Below, piece after piece: positions 21,720-32,593 of a stretch of DNA of 64,000 bases. Where the stretch lies: the NCBI GenBank assembly GCA_027946365.1, contig JAPEUQ010000002.1:3472001-3536000 (forward strand). The letters run 5' to 3'. The notes under the pieces were generated by a model. The model did not search any database. It was given only the letters and a program-made list of their open reading frames with translations, and was not told the DNA's origin. The translations under genes and the position numbers were made by a program. Source of the DNA: Kalmusia sp. IMI 367209. Taxonomy: Eukaryota; Ascomycota; Dothideomycetes; Pleosporales; Didymosphaeriaceae. The first letter of the stretch is position 1. Every line of letters starts with the position of its first letter.

Positions 21720-22955
21720 ATGAAGCAATCTATCATCGCCCTTTCCCCTTGTTGGCGCCGCGGTTGCCCGCCCGGGTGTCAACAGGTACAACTTTGAGAA
21801 GCGCGAGGTCCCCCAGGAACACTCGCACAGGAATGTCAACTTGGTTGTCACCGAATCTCTTAACTTGAACAACCCGGACAACATTCAGGACCCAGTCTTT
21901 GGCCTCCTCGGTGCTGCCGCGGCTGCAAACGGAGCTGGCAACATTGCTGATGCTGGTCAGTTTTCTAGCCCACCACAACACACGAATAGTATTGACTTTT
22001 GTAGACTGCCTTCAGCAAGCCACGGCCGACCAGGCCTTCACCAATGCCAAGGAGGCTGGTGATGTAAACGGCATGACCTTTGCTCTCATCTACCGAGCCC
22101 TGGGAGCGCAACACTGGCTCTGTCGGTCTAGCCTCCGTTCCTTGCGAGTCAATTCAGGCTGTCAACCCGGAGATAGCAGCTCTCCAGCAACACCAGGATC
22201 CTGCCTCTGAAGGTGCCGCGGAGCTCAACAAGCAGATTGCCCTTGAGCTTGCCAAGCAGATTGGCGCCATTGGCGGAGATCCAACTCTTGCCAACGAGGC
22301 CAGCACCTTCGCCCCAGGCCAAGAGGGTGACCCAACCGGCGCAGGTAACACTTGTGACGATGACCAGGACGACCTTGGATGCATCAACTCTCTCGGTCTA
22401 CGTGTTGATGACTTGAGCGAGGACGAGGCCCTGGCTGCTGCAGGAGGCGCTGCCGGCGGAGATGCCGCCGCTGGAAATGCTGCTGCTGGAAACGCTGCTG
22501 CTGCAAACGGCACTGCTGATGCAGGCAATGAAAATGCTGCCTGCGATGCTCAGAACGCTGGTAACGCCGCAGACGATGCTGCCGATGCTGGTAACGCCGA
22601 TGATGCTGCCAACAACGCCGGCAATGCCAACGATGCCGCGGACAATGCTGGAAATGCTGCCGCTGGAGCCGCCGACTTCGGTAGCTGCGCCGACCCGACC
22701 GTTGTCTTCGGTACCCCCTCCGATGGCCGCCAGGAAGACGCTTTCGAGGCCGCTGACCTGACCAACTTCCCCCACGGCTCTGCCCTCAACATCGGCGTCA
22801 TCTCCAGCTTCATCTGCGATCAGCTGGTCAACAAGTGCCAGGCAAACCAGGCTGCCGTTGACACTTGCGACCAGGCGGATGCTGCAGTCAAGGCGGCCGG
22901 CTTGTCAGGCCAGGCCGCTGCCGACTCGTTCAACAAGGGTCTTGGCTTTGCTTGA
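21720..22955 (+). CDS. Ala/Asn-rich secreted protein (two frameshifts)
   Basis: Secreted protein with a signal peptide, a likely KR-E propeptide site (NFEKREVPQ), a structured first half with paired Cys, an Ala/Asn/Gly/Asp repeat region, and a Cys-containing C-terminal domain (FGSCADPTVVFGTPSDG, then FICDQLVNKCQ). Exon 1 is 21720-21955 and exon 2 is 22005-22955, with a 49-bp intron. The frame is right only if one C is removed from CCCC at 21745-21748 (MKQSIIALS then LVGAAVARPG) and one G from GGG at 22102-22104 (ALIYRAL then ERNTGSVGL). The corrected protein is 394 residues. Proteins of this build are annotated as cell-wall or hypothetical secreted proteins in dothideomycetes; I do not know a function. 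The strong promoter argues for a live gene, hence for base-call error rather than decay. Confidence 0.7.
22430..22680 (+). repeat. In-frame Ala-Gly-Asn-Asp repeat tract
   Basis: Degenerate tandem repeats of short units such as AAGNA, DDAADAGNA and NDAADNAGNA within the secreted protein. Codons vary between units (GCT, GCC, GCA, GCG), so the tract is old or selected at protein level rather than a recent slippage product. Confidence 0.8.
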
Positions 22956-25900
22956 TTGGGGAGGACATGGCTAGGATAGAGTTATAGCTAGAGTCTGAGA
23001 GAGACTAGTATTCTTCATGATGGAACTTTTTCGAAGATAGCTTTGTATGATTACCGTGGCGGGAATGCTTAGGATGCCTTTTGGATCACGATTTACTTGC
23101 GCATATACCAATTCGATTTGTTTGTGAGAACCGATTAACATTGTCAAGTTTTTCTGTGCTGCGAACTTCATCCTATACCATGATTTTAATGTCGAGAACG
23201 ATTGCGGATCAGCACCCCAGATCATAAGTCCACTTCAACAGCCCTACGGCGACTCACATGATTTCAGCACGCCTGAGTGCCGGTAGAGATTTAGCAACGC
23301 AGGACGCACGAGAATCATCCTTTTTCCATAGCAAACTTCCCTTCCGTCATCTTTCCAGTCTCTCCGGCACCGAGACAAAACTTTGATAACGCATTGAGCG
23401 CCGAGCTACTCCTATGATGCATAATCCAACAGCAAGAAAGTCCTCAAACATTTGAAATATCCAGATATCTGTGATTTCTTGTCCACCTTGTCAGAAGTGT
23501 CTTCCATTATGCAGACTGGTTCCAAGAAGCGGATACCGCGCAACCCGCTTTCGAGAGATGCACGGCGTCTATGCGATCGTCCTTTGTGGTCGTCATTCAT
23601 TAACTTCTACTGAATAGCCGAGGAGAGGGGGGGAATTCGACAGCTCGGAAAGCGACGGCTGCCCCTTGGGATTTCCTCTGGTCTGGTAAGACACTAAGAA
23701 GTGCACCGTCAAGAACAACGTTGAACGGCCGAATACGCATGTGCCAATTCTTTGCCTATGTTATATTCGTCGCATTCATCATGTGCGGTGGAAATACAAG
23801 GAAGTTACGACAGTAGAGTTGTGTGCTGGACCGTGGGCTAGCTGTGGTTTTTCAACGTCTTACAATTTCCCCCGGCTACTTCATCTTGCCCTGTATATAT
23901 TGGCTGTCTTTGGCGTGAGACTCATCAAGGCGACTGGTCTGGTGATTAAAGGGAGTTTATGGAGCTGGAAGTACTCAGGGTTTCACGAGGATGTTCACTT
24001 TCGGGCTGTGAGTAGTAAAGCCACTCATGATCGTCCAGATGCTTTTTTTCAAACAGTGTTCAGGAATCTTGGACCATTTTCGGTGATATGAAGGATATTG
24101 TTTGGACATGTAGATCTACATCGGCGGAAGACTGCTTCGTTAGCCACCCATACTCGTCGCATCGTGTACCTCGATCCTCCTACTTCATGGACCTAGACAA
24201 GGCATTTTATCTACTCTGGCAGCAATATACGTACACACATGCGCCGATTGCGCAATATGCGAGTAACCATGAGCTACTCACGGGCTTTGTTGTACAATTT
24301 TGTTAGCGTTGTATACATATGCTCGTATGCAGACACACGTCATCTTCTCAGAAGACGAAGGACTAGCGTCGGAACAGCACTCTGCACCAATGTAAGCTCT
24401 TGCTGCATGTCTTGCTCTTCGATATCTACATATACTAACACGCCCTTCAGCTGTCGTCACGCTATCAGAGAGGGCTTACTCAGTTGCTGAACAAGCTCAG
24501 GATACCGTCAGTTTCCCGTCTTCAACGTGGTTCTCTTCGCACATCCCATTATCGCGACTGTGCACATGAAGATGGCCTTCGTGTGCTTGTTGTTGGGCAA
24601 TTTGCTACAGTGTTTCGGTAGCGGCAGTACGGGCAGGAGGGGTGCTCTCCGAAAGGGGCTTGGGGATGGCTTGAGTGAGGAACGAGCCTAGCGAATTGTG
24701 GATGAATATACGGACAGAAAGCAGCATAAAAGTATCTCATAAATCACTCTACGTTGCCTGTTGAAGTGTAATTTACCTTGATGTGGTAAGGTCATGTGAA
24801 ATTTGGCTTCGAGGCTCAATCCTGGAAGCTTAAGCGTACATGAGTATCCGACCTTCACCAACGCGTAGGTTCTCGGTCGACTTGAACTAGAAGGCTACCT
24901 GCGACTGCATGTGCACCTTGAATTTAACATTCACTCGGAATGTGGGAATGCGCATTATCACTGATTTCAAACCCCCAAACGTTGTGTCTTGAAAATAACC
25001 CCTAAGCTCTCATATAGTAACGATGACACCTCCATCGCGCCCCAAACCTCATAGCGTAAACTCTCCCCAAAGCTAACCACGTACCCCTCAGAAGGGCAAC
25101 TCCAAATGCATGCCACTAGGCACCAGGGCATCAGGCACCACTGCAGTGCGCTCACTCAGCCCGCTTACCCGTCTCACACCAGCTCCTCACCCGCGCAAAC
25201 CCAGCCCCTCCATCCATCGCCCTTCTATCCGCTCGCCCTTCTCCTCTCCAATAAATTTCACATCGGATTCTCGCTCGACTTTCCTCATGGACTCCTTACC
25301 CTCATCCGCGCTCCACCAAGCCGCAACGGCATCTATTATCTCGAGACAAGACCTGAACTTAGGGTGGTGAAACCCAATCCAAGACACGTAACCACGCTGC
25401 CGCGCGAGCACATGATGCGTCTCGAGCGGTCAGGAAACGGGTTCAAAACTAACGTGTGGGTACGCTAGGCGGATTTGGGTGGCTTAGTCTTTGCTGATCC
25501 ACTGAGACACGCGAAGCTGGGTCCACGGCAGGCATTGATCCTACGTTTTTTTTTCAGGTGAGGGACACGTTGGTGTTGGAAGATTCTGTTGCAGGGCTTC
25601 TGTAGTAAGTATATGTCAACTGATTCAAGAGCTTTTATGCCCCTTCATATCTGTGCGAGGAAAGAGCGATGGAAGTCGGCTTAGCCTCGGTCACTCTTAC
25701 ATCAACGTAATACCCTGCATACTAAGTATTACGGCGGTCTCACGGCTTTCTCTTCCACGAAATATTTCAATTCATCATGACTAGCTAATTGGCCTAGGCA
25801 CCGATTCAGAAAGACCAGCTGGCGCAACTCATTCTTCCGATTTAGGGACATCTACCCCTCCACCACCTACGCTCGCCCGCCGGTCCTTCATCCTCGACAT

Positions 25901-26649
25901 CCGGAGATTACCACCAGTCGATACAAAAGAATTAGGGATTGGTCATTCACGTTCCTCGATCCTCTCATTGACATCGTGAAGACCACCCGAAGAAAAAAAG
26001 CCACGTTACCGCCTCGAATCCGCATCCGTTCGTAAGATTGAGCGTCCCGTCGTGAGCAAGGAGATTGAGAAGACAAATGAAATAAGAAAGGTTGTCGCTC
26101 CAAGATTATGGGCTGAGAAAGAGAGTGTAAAGAGCTCGTTCAGTGTGTGCGTCGAATGTACAAAACGAGGCTTAATGCGGGACGGGACGGTTCATCCAGA
26201 AGCTGATCGGAGGTCAAGATTTTACGCTCATCGATAGCCATCGATTAAGCGTGTGCGGAGTTCCCGACCGACATCCTCGCTCGCCATCATATTATGGAAA
26301 GAAATGACAAGGACAAGGAAGAGATCATGCAGCCATATCATCATGCCCAGATCGTGGAAGAAAAGAAGGAACAAGAAGTCGGCTATCCTCGATGCAGTCA
26401 TATATAATCCCCGAAAAAAAAGGTAAACACTCCAAGAGGTGAGGAGGCCGACGAAAGTGGAAGAAGTGGAGTATGGACGGACATAGGAGATGCTTTTCAG
26501 ATGGCGAATATCAGGCCAATGGCCAATGTGAGTGCTCTTGGAAGATGATCCTAAGATGCAACGAGCGGCGCCCGATGGCTGCCGATGCTAACGCCGATGA
26601 TGCAATGCAGAACTGTTGCTTGAATGAGAAGGCATCAAACAGCAAATCG
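22956..26649. other. Gene-poor interval
   Basis: 3.7 kb without a gene I can support. Frames examined include 23741-24091 (+), 25106-25468 (+), and 25187-25411 with 24967-25155 (-). The last two read partly like coding sequence but have no usable start, splice signals or family resemblance. No transposon termini, long repeats or AT-rich RIP-like block are obvious. It may hold a non-coding transcript or a decayed gene near 25.0-25.5 kb. Confidence 0.5.
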
Positions 26650-28545
26650 CTAATGACGAGGCAGATGCGCAGGATCGCTTGGTAATGCGGCGAAACGTTG
26701 CTCAAACGATGCTGGAGGCTCAAAACCGTGGGACGTTGATGCCCGCGGAAACGTGTTGCTTGGTCGGCCACCAAACGGCGAGCCAAGACGAATCGTTGCT
26801 TGTCCATGGACGTCTGAGCTCACGGGGGATGGCTGCATAGCGATAGGTGCGGTTGCTGGTGGATTGGCAAATGGGTTGAATTCTGCTGGTCCGCTGGTCG
26901 ACAGTGGCAGTCGTCGTGCGCCTTCACCCATGTCGCCCAAGCTAAAACCTCGGCTTCGAACACGGCGGTGGCTGGACTCCGCAGGAGCACCGAATACATG
27001 GTTGATGAAGCTATTACCACGATTTCGGCTATGGTCTTCAAAATTGTGCAGAGCTCTGCGCTTGAACGCCCGGGAGATGGGTCGCGGCGCGTGCAGTTGG
27101 ACAGGAGAGCCCAGCCTAGGGGGACGCGCTGAAGCTGCGTGCCATGTTCGAGAATTAGGCTGCGTCATGATTACGTCCGTCGTCTGGGACGTGGGTTCGA
27201 GAGAAGATCCGAGCACATTGCTCAAGCCCAGTCCCAGTCCAATATGGAGCGATTGTGACTTCTGGTGTGCTGACGCTCGCATGTGGGCTCTATCGACTGC
27301 TCCGGGTCGGGGCGTTTCGTCGTTGGCTAACTGCGACAGAGGATTGCCAATCTGCATAGATGGCGCAGTGCTAGTCGCCAGAGACACGTTCATGTCACGC
27401 GTAGTGAAGCTCGTAGCCTCTGGCGCAAATGGCGAAGACAGCTTTTTAACAGGACGTGATGTGTCCGATGCTGGTGATGATTGCAATGGCGAAGGAGAGC
27501 GACGCAGCAAACGTTGGTAGTGGGCAGAGAGCGTCGGTTTCTGCCTAGCCAGATATCGTAAGCGTTTTCGAACCTGCTTCTCTGTTGGAAACCGTGCGTA
27601 TGGCTTGCTTGACCCCGGGACTGGAGTGCTGCTTCCACTCTTGGTAGGTTTAATGGTATCTGGAGTTCCGCTGCGAGAACTGAAACGGGAGGGCAAGCGC
27701 GCGGCCGGACTAAGAAGAGGGGATGGTCGACCACCTTTCCAGGTACGCTTCGCCAGACGAGCCACACGATGGCATACACCATTCGGCGGCACGGTGCTAG
27801 GCAAAGCTTTGAAGGGCGTCACAGTAGGATCCTGAAGGTATTTCATGTAAGTCATCCACAAATGGTAATCCATCTCTTCGGTAAAGGTCGCCCTGAGCTT
27901 GAGCTTCTTGGGCTGCTGTAGTTGCTGGGCAGCAAGGGGTGAGCTCAGCACAGGAGTGTATTTGGGCACTGGTGAACAGAAGACGAAGGGATCGGCCATC
28001 TCATCTTCGGGGCTAGTGCAGCTCCCACCGAGTGAAGGGAATGATTCGAAGCTGTCCGAGGAAGAGACAGAGGAGTCCGAAAAGCCCGAAGAGGAGGTGG
28101 GCCTGCTAGAAGTCTCGCTTTGGCTGGCTTGATCCATATCAGACCAGTGTTGCAAGCCGTCGAAGCTACCTAGGCTACCCATTTGCGATATGGGCGTCTT
28201 CGGTGGCGAAATCATGCGGCCCCAGGTCAGTGCTGGAGACAGGTATTCACTGTCCACAGCAGGTTGCAAAGTAGGAAGTGCCGTCGAGGCGTCTGAGTGA
28301 AGCTCAGGGCCTTCGATGGTGGGAATGGGAATGACATCCTCGGGATCATTGAATTCGCTGAAATCATAGGTCGGTACAAAGGTTGTGCGGCGACGCCGGA
28401 CCTTGAGTGTTTGACGAGGCGGAGGCGGAGGTTGCAATTCTTCCTGCTGCGCTTCCGGCTCTGGAGTCCGCGGCGGCTGGCCGTCTTGGTAGTGAAACAT
28501 GAAGTTCCGTGGGAGCGTGATGGACAGGTGGGGACGTTCCTCCAT
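26650..28545 (-). CDS. Conserved Ser/Pro-rich protein with helical TEEMDxHLW domain
   Basis: Single-exon protein of 631 residues, start ATG at 28545 in a good Kozak context (GCCACCATGG). Most of it is disordered and rich in Ser, Pro and SP/TP sites. One block near residues 215-270 looks folded: LKLRATFTEEMDYHLWMTYM, then QDPTVTPFKALP and GVCHRVARLAKRTW. A second follows (FPTEKQVRKRLRYLARQKP, about 320-345), and both have the helical, basic character of a DNA-binding or chromatin domain. A basic Arg-rich segment (SRAFKRRALHNFEDHSRNR) lies near 490. I recognise the type as a conserved uncharacterised protein of filamentous ascomycetes but cannot assign a function. A nuclear regulatory role is inference from composition and from the very long upstream region. 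Confidence 0.75.
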   Translation of the reverse strand: MEERPHLSITLPRNFMFHYQDGQPPRTPEPEAQQEELQPPPPPRQTLKVRRRRTTFVPTYDFSEFNDPEDVIPIPTIEGPELHSDASTALPTLQPAVDSEYLSPALTWGRMISPPKTPISQMGSLGSFDGLQHWSDMDQASQSETSSRPTSSSGFSDSSVSSSDSFESFPSLGGSCTSPEDEMADPFVFCSPVPKYTPVLSSPLAAQQLQQPKKLKLRATFTEEMDYHLWMTYMKYLQDPTVTPFKALPSTVPPNGVCHRVARLAKRTWKGGRPSPLLSPAARLPSRFSSRSGTPDTIKPTKSGSSTPVPGSSKPYARFPTEKQVRKRLRYLARQKPTLSAHYQRLLRRSPSPLQSSPASDTSRPVKKLSSPFAPEATSFTTRDMNVSLATSTAPSMQIGNPLSQLANDETPRPGAVDRAHMRASAHQKSQSLHIGLGLGLSNVLGSSLEPTSQTTDVIMTQPNSRTWHAASARPPRLGSPVQLHAPRPISRAFKRRALHNFEDHSRNRGNSFINHVFGAPAESSHRRVRSRGFSLGDMGEGARRLPLSTSGPAEFNPFANPPATAPIAMQPSPVSSDVHGQATIRLGSPFGGRPSNTFPRASTSHGFEPPASFEQRFAALPSDPAHLPRH

Positions 28546-29530
28546 GGTGGCTTTGAAGAAGCTGCGGTCGTCTAAACAATTTACTTCAATTCCGATGCTT
28601 CAGTCTCGACGTCCAAGAGCCCAATTTCTAGCGTCTGCAAGGAACGCAAGCAAGAATGAGCACGAGTGCAATAGCTGCAGGGGCGATTGGTGGGTATGCA
28701 GGGTAGTGCTGACGGGTGCTAACAGGCGTTCGAAAGCTGCGAACGCGACTGTGCGGCTGCACGACAGGTTACACCAGCGATCAAGGAGATTTGCGTCGCC
28801 CTTCTATCAGTCACGAAGACTTCGTAGGGCTTCGTAGGGCGTCGCGCACGCTTTACTACGAGTCGCAGAGGCGATAGAGACAAGGAAAGGTCGTCGCAAG
28901 GTCGTCGCAAGGTCGTTCGGACGCCGGCGCGTAGCTGGACGCGCAGGCGGTGGGCGAGCGCGACGGCGAGGGTGCAAGGAAAACCGGCAGGAGCGGGCGA
29001 GATTCACCACAAGCGGGAGAAGCACGCGCGGCAGCGAGAAGATGTAATGGAGAGCCTCAGAATTCGCGGTATCGAGCGACGGGTCGAAGGCGGTAGCAGC
29101 GCGATGTGGCGGCTGGGGCGCGTCACTCGGAATCGTCCATGGGCGGGGCGGGGCAGAAGGCGATAGGGGTCGTAACACGCAAGGAAAATCGTCGTGAGGC
29201 GCGACAGGCCGGGCTCAAGGCATCGCGACCGCTCGCGGTGGTGTAGGCGGAGGTGGATGCGGTGAGAGTGCTGGGGCACGGAAGTTGGATATCGGGGCGC
29301 CGTGGGCACGCTTGGCCGCCGCTCGGGCCAGCCGCTAACGTGCATAGTCTGCGGGACGTGGAAGACGAGCTCCACACCAGAGCAGCACCATTCCACGCCT
29401 GCAGCCCACACCCTCCCCATCACTGGCCGTGGGCACGCGTATTCGACTGCACTCGTGCACTCGCTCCAGCAGCTGACCATGGGCGCGGCCCCAATCGCTG
29501 CGCAACTCGCCATGGCAACCCCCAGGCCGA

Positions 29531-29560
29531 GCAGCCCCAGCAGCCCCAGCAGCCCCAGCA
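29531..29560. repeat. 9-bp tandem repeat
   Basis: Three perfect copies of GCAGCCCCA plus GCA, in the GC-rich upstream region of the 631-residue protein gene. Confidence 0.9.
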
Positions 29561-32083
29561 CAAGGACCGACGCGACGCGCGCGCGCGAATTCACACGCCT
29601 GTCCCGATTGGGAAGCGCCCAGCCTGTGCGCGCGCCCCTGCATTTCACGAACACTTGTCAAGACCGCACTCTCGTCCACTCCCGCCGCCAGGTCGGAGAC
29701 GCACAGCGCGGGCGGCCATCCGTGTGGCCTACATTCCTCAGTCTCCACCTCTGCTACTGCACGTGAGAACGAGCAGGATTGCTTGCCAGCTAATTGCCCA
29801 CGTAGGCCTCTGCCATTCGCTCCCTGCCGCCTGAGGCCACCATCTGGCGAGACACTCTGCGCCGCTAGTCGTCATCTAGCTTTTTTTTTCGTCTTCGAAA
29901 CAAACAGCGCAGAGCACTGCGCCTCTGTTTACTATTGTTGTCACATCGTCTAGTTCCGCTCCCTTTCATCTGTCTCCCGTCGAGTTGCCGTCCCAAGGCG
30001 CATCACGCATTCATTTCTCATTTCCAATCCCCGCCCGTTGAACCCCAATGAGGCCGTTGACATGCAGCCCTTTCCGGAAACGGTCTCGCTTCAAGCCCTC
30101 TGCATCTCATCACACACCAATATTGACGCTCCCCCACGAGCCCTCCCAATCAGGCAATGTGACGAGAGCATTGCCCGACAGCAAAATTCCATTGGACACA
30201 TTTTGCCTTTTTCTTCATCACGCTTTAGGTCGAGGCCGCATGCGAGGTTGTGGGGTACATATCGATACTGCACACCATCTCGCATTCAATGGCTTGGGAC
30301 GCCTCTCGGCTGGATAAAGACCTGATGGCCGCATTTCTTTGCTAACCGATATGCCCGGTCTAACATCGGTCTCTGTCATCGGCCGCAACGATCAACAAAC
30401 AATACTTCTGAGCGGTTGCAGAAATCTATCACACATAGCGCCCATAACACTCAGAAGCGAGAAGGAAGTGTTAGTTGTTCTTAGGCAAAGATCCTAATCA
30501 CAATATTAAGACCAAGTTGCAAGACTGGAGAGTTTGGACAGACCACTGATTAGACGCCGGCTTATCCTGCGATACATTTCATACGTCGAACTGTCACAAA
30601 CTTATATTCAGTGCAGTAAGGCTTGGGTCGTCGTACGTAGCCGAGCCGCGCATAAAGTTTGCTTTTCTTCTTTTATATCGTTGAACTCCCACTAGTGGTG
30701 TGGCCCGGAAGGAATGGCTGAGTGTGAAAATATTGGGTTTCTATCTGACTTGTATGACTTTATGGCAGTGCTACTCATCCTATAGTAGAGCATGATTTGA
30801 TTGGTGTTCTCAAGTCACTGTTTGTTCCTTCCAGAGCGCGGAGGTGGCCTGCGAGGACTTCAACATGCTTCAGATGCTAATCTGCTGACTGCACGTCGAT
30901 TGTGATTTCTTGAATACATGGACCGCCATAAATCTCAACCTGTACGCCCATCACAGCTTAACCTTATCCACACCCCCTGGCTCAGTCCATTACTTGAATT
31001 CATCATTACATCAACAATCAACATCGCACTCATCGTGCTGGACGCCGAGATATAGAGAAGCTCGGAACATGTTCCAGGTTTTGTTGTGCAGAGCAAGGCT
31101 GAGGCCGCCATCGTCATCCAGATCATATCTCAGATAATGTGGGTGGATCCGCTTCCAGGTCCTTGGCGCGTCCTTTTCCAAGAGGTTCCCTCATTGCAAC
31201 CTTCTCACACATGCCTGAGGCGATGTTTCTAGACAAGATTTATACCTTTGATCCAACGTAACGAAGTGCCATTTCGACCACCAGATCATGGTTTCAATTG
31301 TCAAAGTCGACGTGACCGCGAAGACTATCCAGACGAGCATCATTGAGGGTTCCAAAGAGCCGTGACCGGACTATGTCTTCGCGCATGTAAGTCACACGCC
31401 TCCGTATTATCAATAAACGACGGCATGTACCACTATTCTGGCTTAGGTCATGCCGTCGCTCTCAATGTAATCACACTAAATCCAGAGACGGGCGGTGACA
31501 GTACTACGACGACGTTACGCAGGCTTGAAGACTTCATCGAGTCAATGCACGATAAATGCGTGAATTTTTGTCTGCTACACCGCTTGTTGGCTTGAATAAG
31601 ACTACGACCGGGAGTGTCATCATTGGGTAATTGTCCTTGTGCTATGATAAAGCCGGTGCTTACATCTACGCTGTCGTAGTGATGCACCCCCATCCTAAAT
31701 TATTGGTATGCACTAATAGGATTACGTTGCACATCCCAGAAATAGAAATTCCGATACTGAGTGCCTTTGAAGGTGGAACTACATTGGCAGAAGAGGCTCG
31801 TAAGATGGCGGATGACAAGGTTGGGGGATTAAAGTGGAGCTGGCGAAGTCGGGCGAGACTGGCAGAGAGGCCTTCACGGCGCACAGCAATGGCGCGATTA
31901 CTGTAGACGACGTTGGTTCAAGTATACGATTCGTATTTGTAGCAGCTAAAAAAAGGGTGGTAAGATAACGGTAATATAACAAGTAATCGAAGTATACATT
32001 CATCTGCACATCTGTCCGCACACGGCTTTTATATGTACATCTGCTGACATACAACATGCGTGAATTATATGTTGTGGAAAATG

Positions 32084-32098
32084 AAAAAAAAAAAAAAA
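32084..32098. repeat. A15 homopolymer
   Basis: Fifteen consecutive A bases in intergenic DNA. Its length is unreliable in most sequencing chemistries. Confidence 0.9.
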
Positions 32099-32500
32099 GG
32101 TCTAATAGCTCATGAACCAACAATGCGATTTACCATGTTGCCCTTTCACTTGGCGAGGCTTCGTGGTAAGCAGCTCTTGTCCACGTTCGTATATGCCTCT
32201 TTCCCTTTTCGGAGTGAGTAGTGCGATGAGGCATTCTCAAAGATTCTTGGCTGCAGCTTACTTAGAAACCACAAATCAGCACACAATGTATGATCATCTT
32301 TCGAATAGGAATTCAACAGGCCTTTTCCATACTTCATAACGGCGCCGCAGAGGACCGGGCGGCCGGGCGGCCGCGATGAGCTGAACATGATGGTCCGAGA
32401 AAAATTTTCCTCCATGAACAACAAGCTTGGCTATCTGGATGGAGAAAGAGGACGTGAAAGAGTTCCTTATGCAAACTTGGCTGCAGCGGGAGAATGAGTG

Positions 32501-32507
32501 TATAAAT
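32501..32507 (+). promoter_or_regulatory. TATA box of the YcaC-like gene
   Basis: TATAAAT 93 bp before the ATG at 32594, preceded by a GC-rich block. Distance fits a short leader. Confidence 0.55.
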
Positions 32508-32593
32508 GTTGCCCGAGCGGATCACCTCATGCCACCATCGCATCGACTTCGCACGATAAACTTTCGAGATACATCCGTCAAAAAATTATCAAC

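Larger units (their letters stand above)
28546..32593. other. Long gene-free interval, GC-rich near the 631-aa gene
   Basis: 4 kb between two divergent genes. From about 28.6 to 29.85 kb it is GC-rich with open frames on both strands and in several phases, the usual sign of composition rather than coding. From 29.9 to 32.5 kb it is ordinary non-coding sequence. The part next to the minus-strand gene is probably its promoter and long leader. No gene, RNA or transposon was recognised. Confidence 0.5.

Noticed and set aside
23741..24091. 116-codon plus-strand ORF with a hydrophobic stretch
   Set aside because: No signal-peptide-like position, no motif, no splice partners; random in character.
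24967..25468. Possible decayed or spliced gene on either strand
   Set aside because: Both strands show partly plausible frames, but I could not find a start, consistent splice sites or a recognisable family.
29253..29834. 193-codon plus-strand ORF and a 216-codon minus-strand ORF at 29004-29654
   Set aside because: Overlapping GC-rich frames on both strands, His/Pro/Arg-rich, with no motif; composition explains them.
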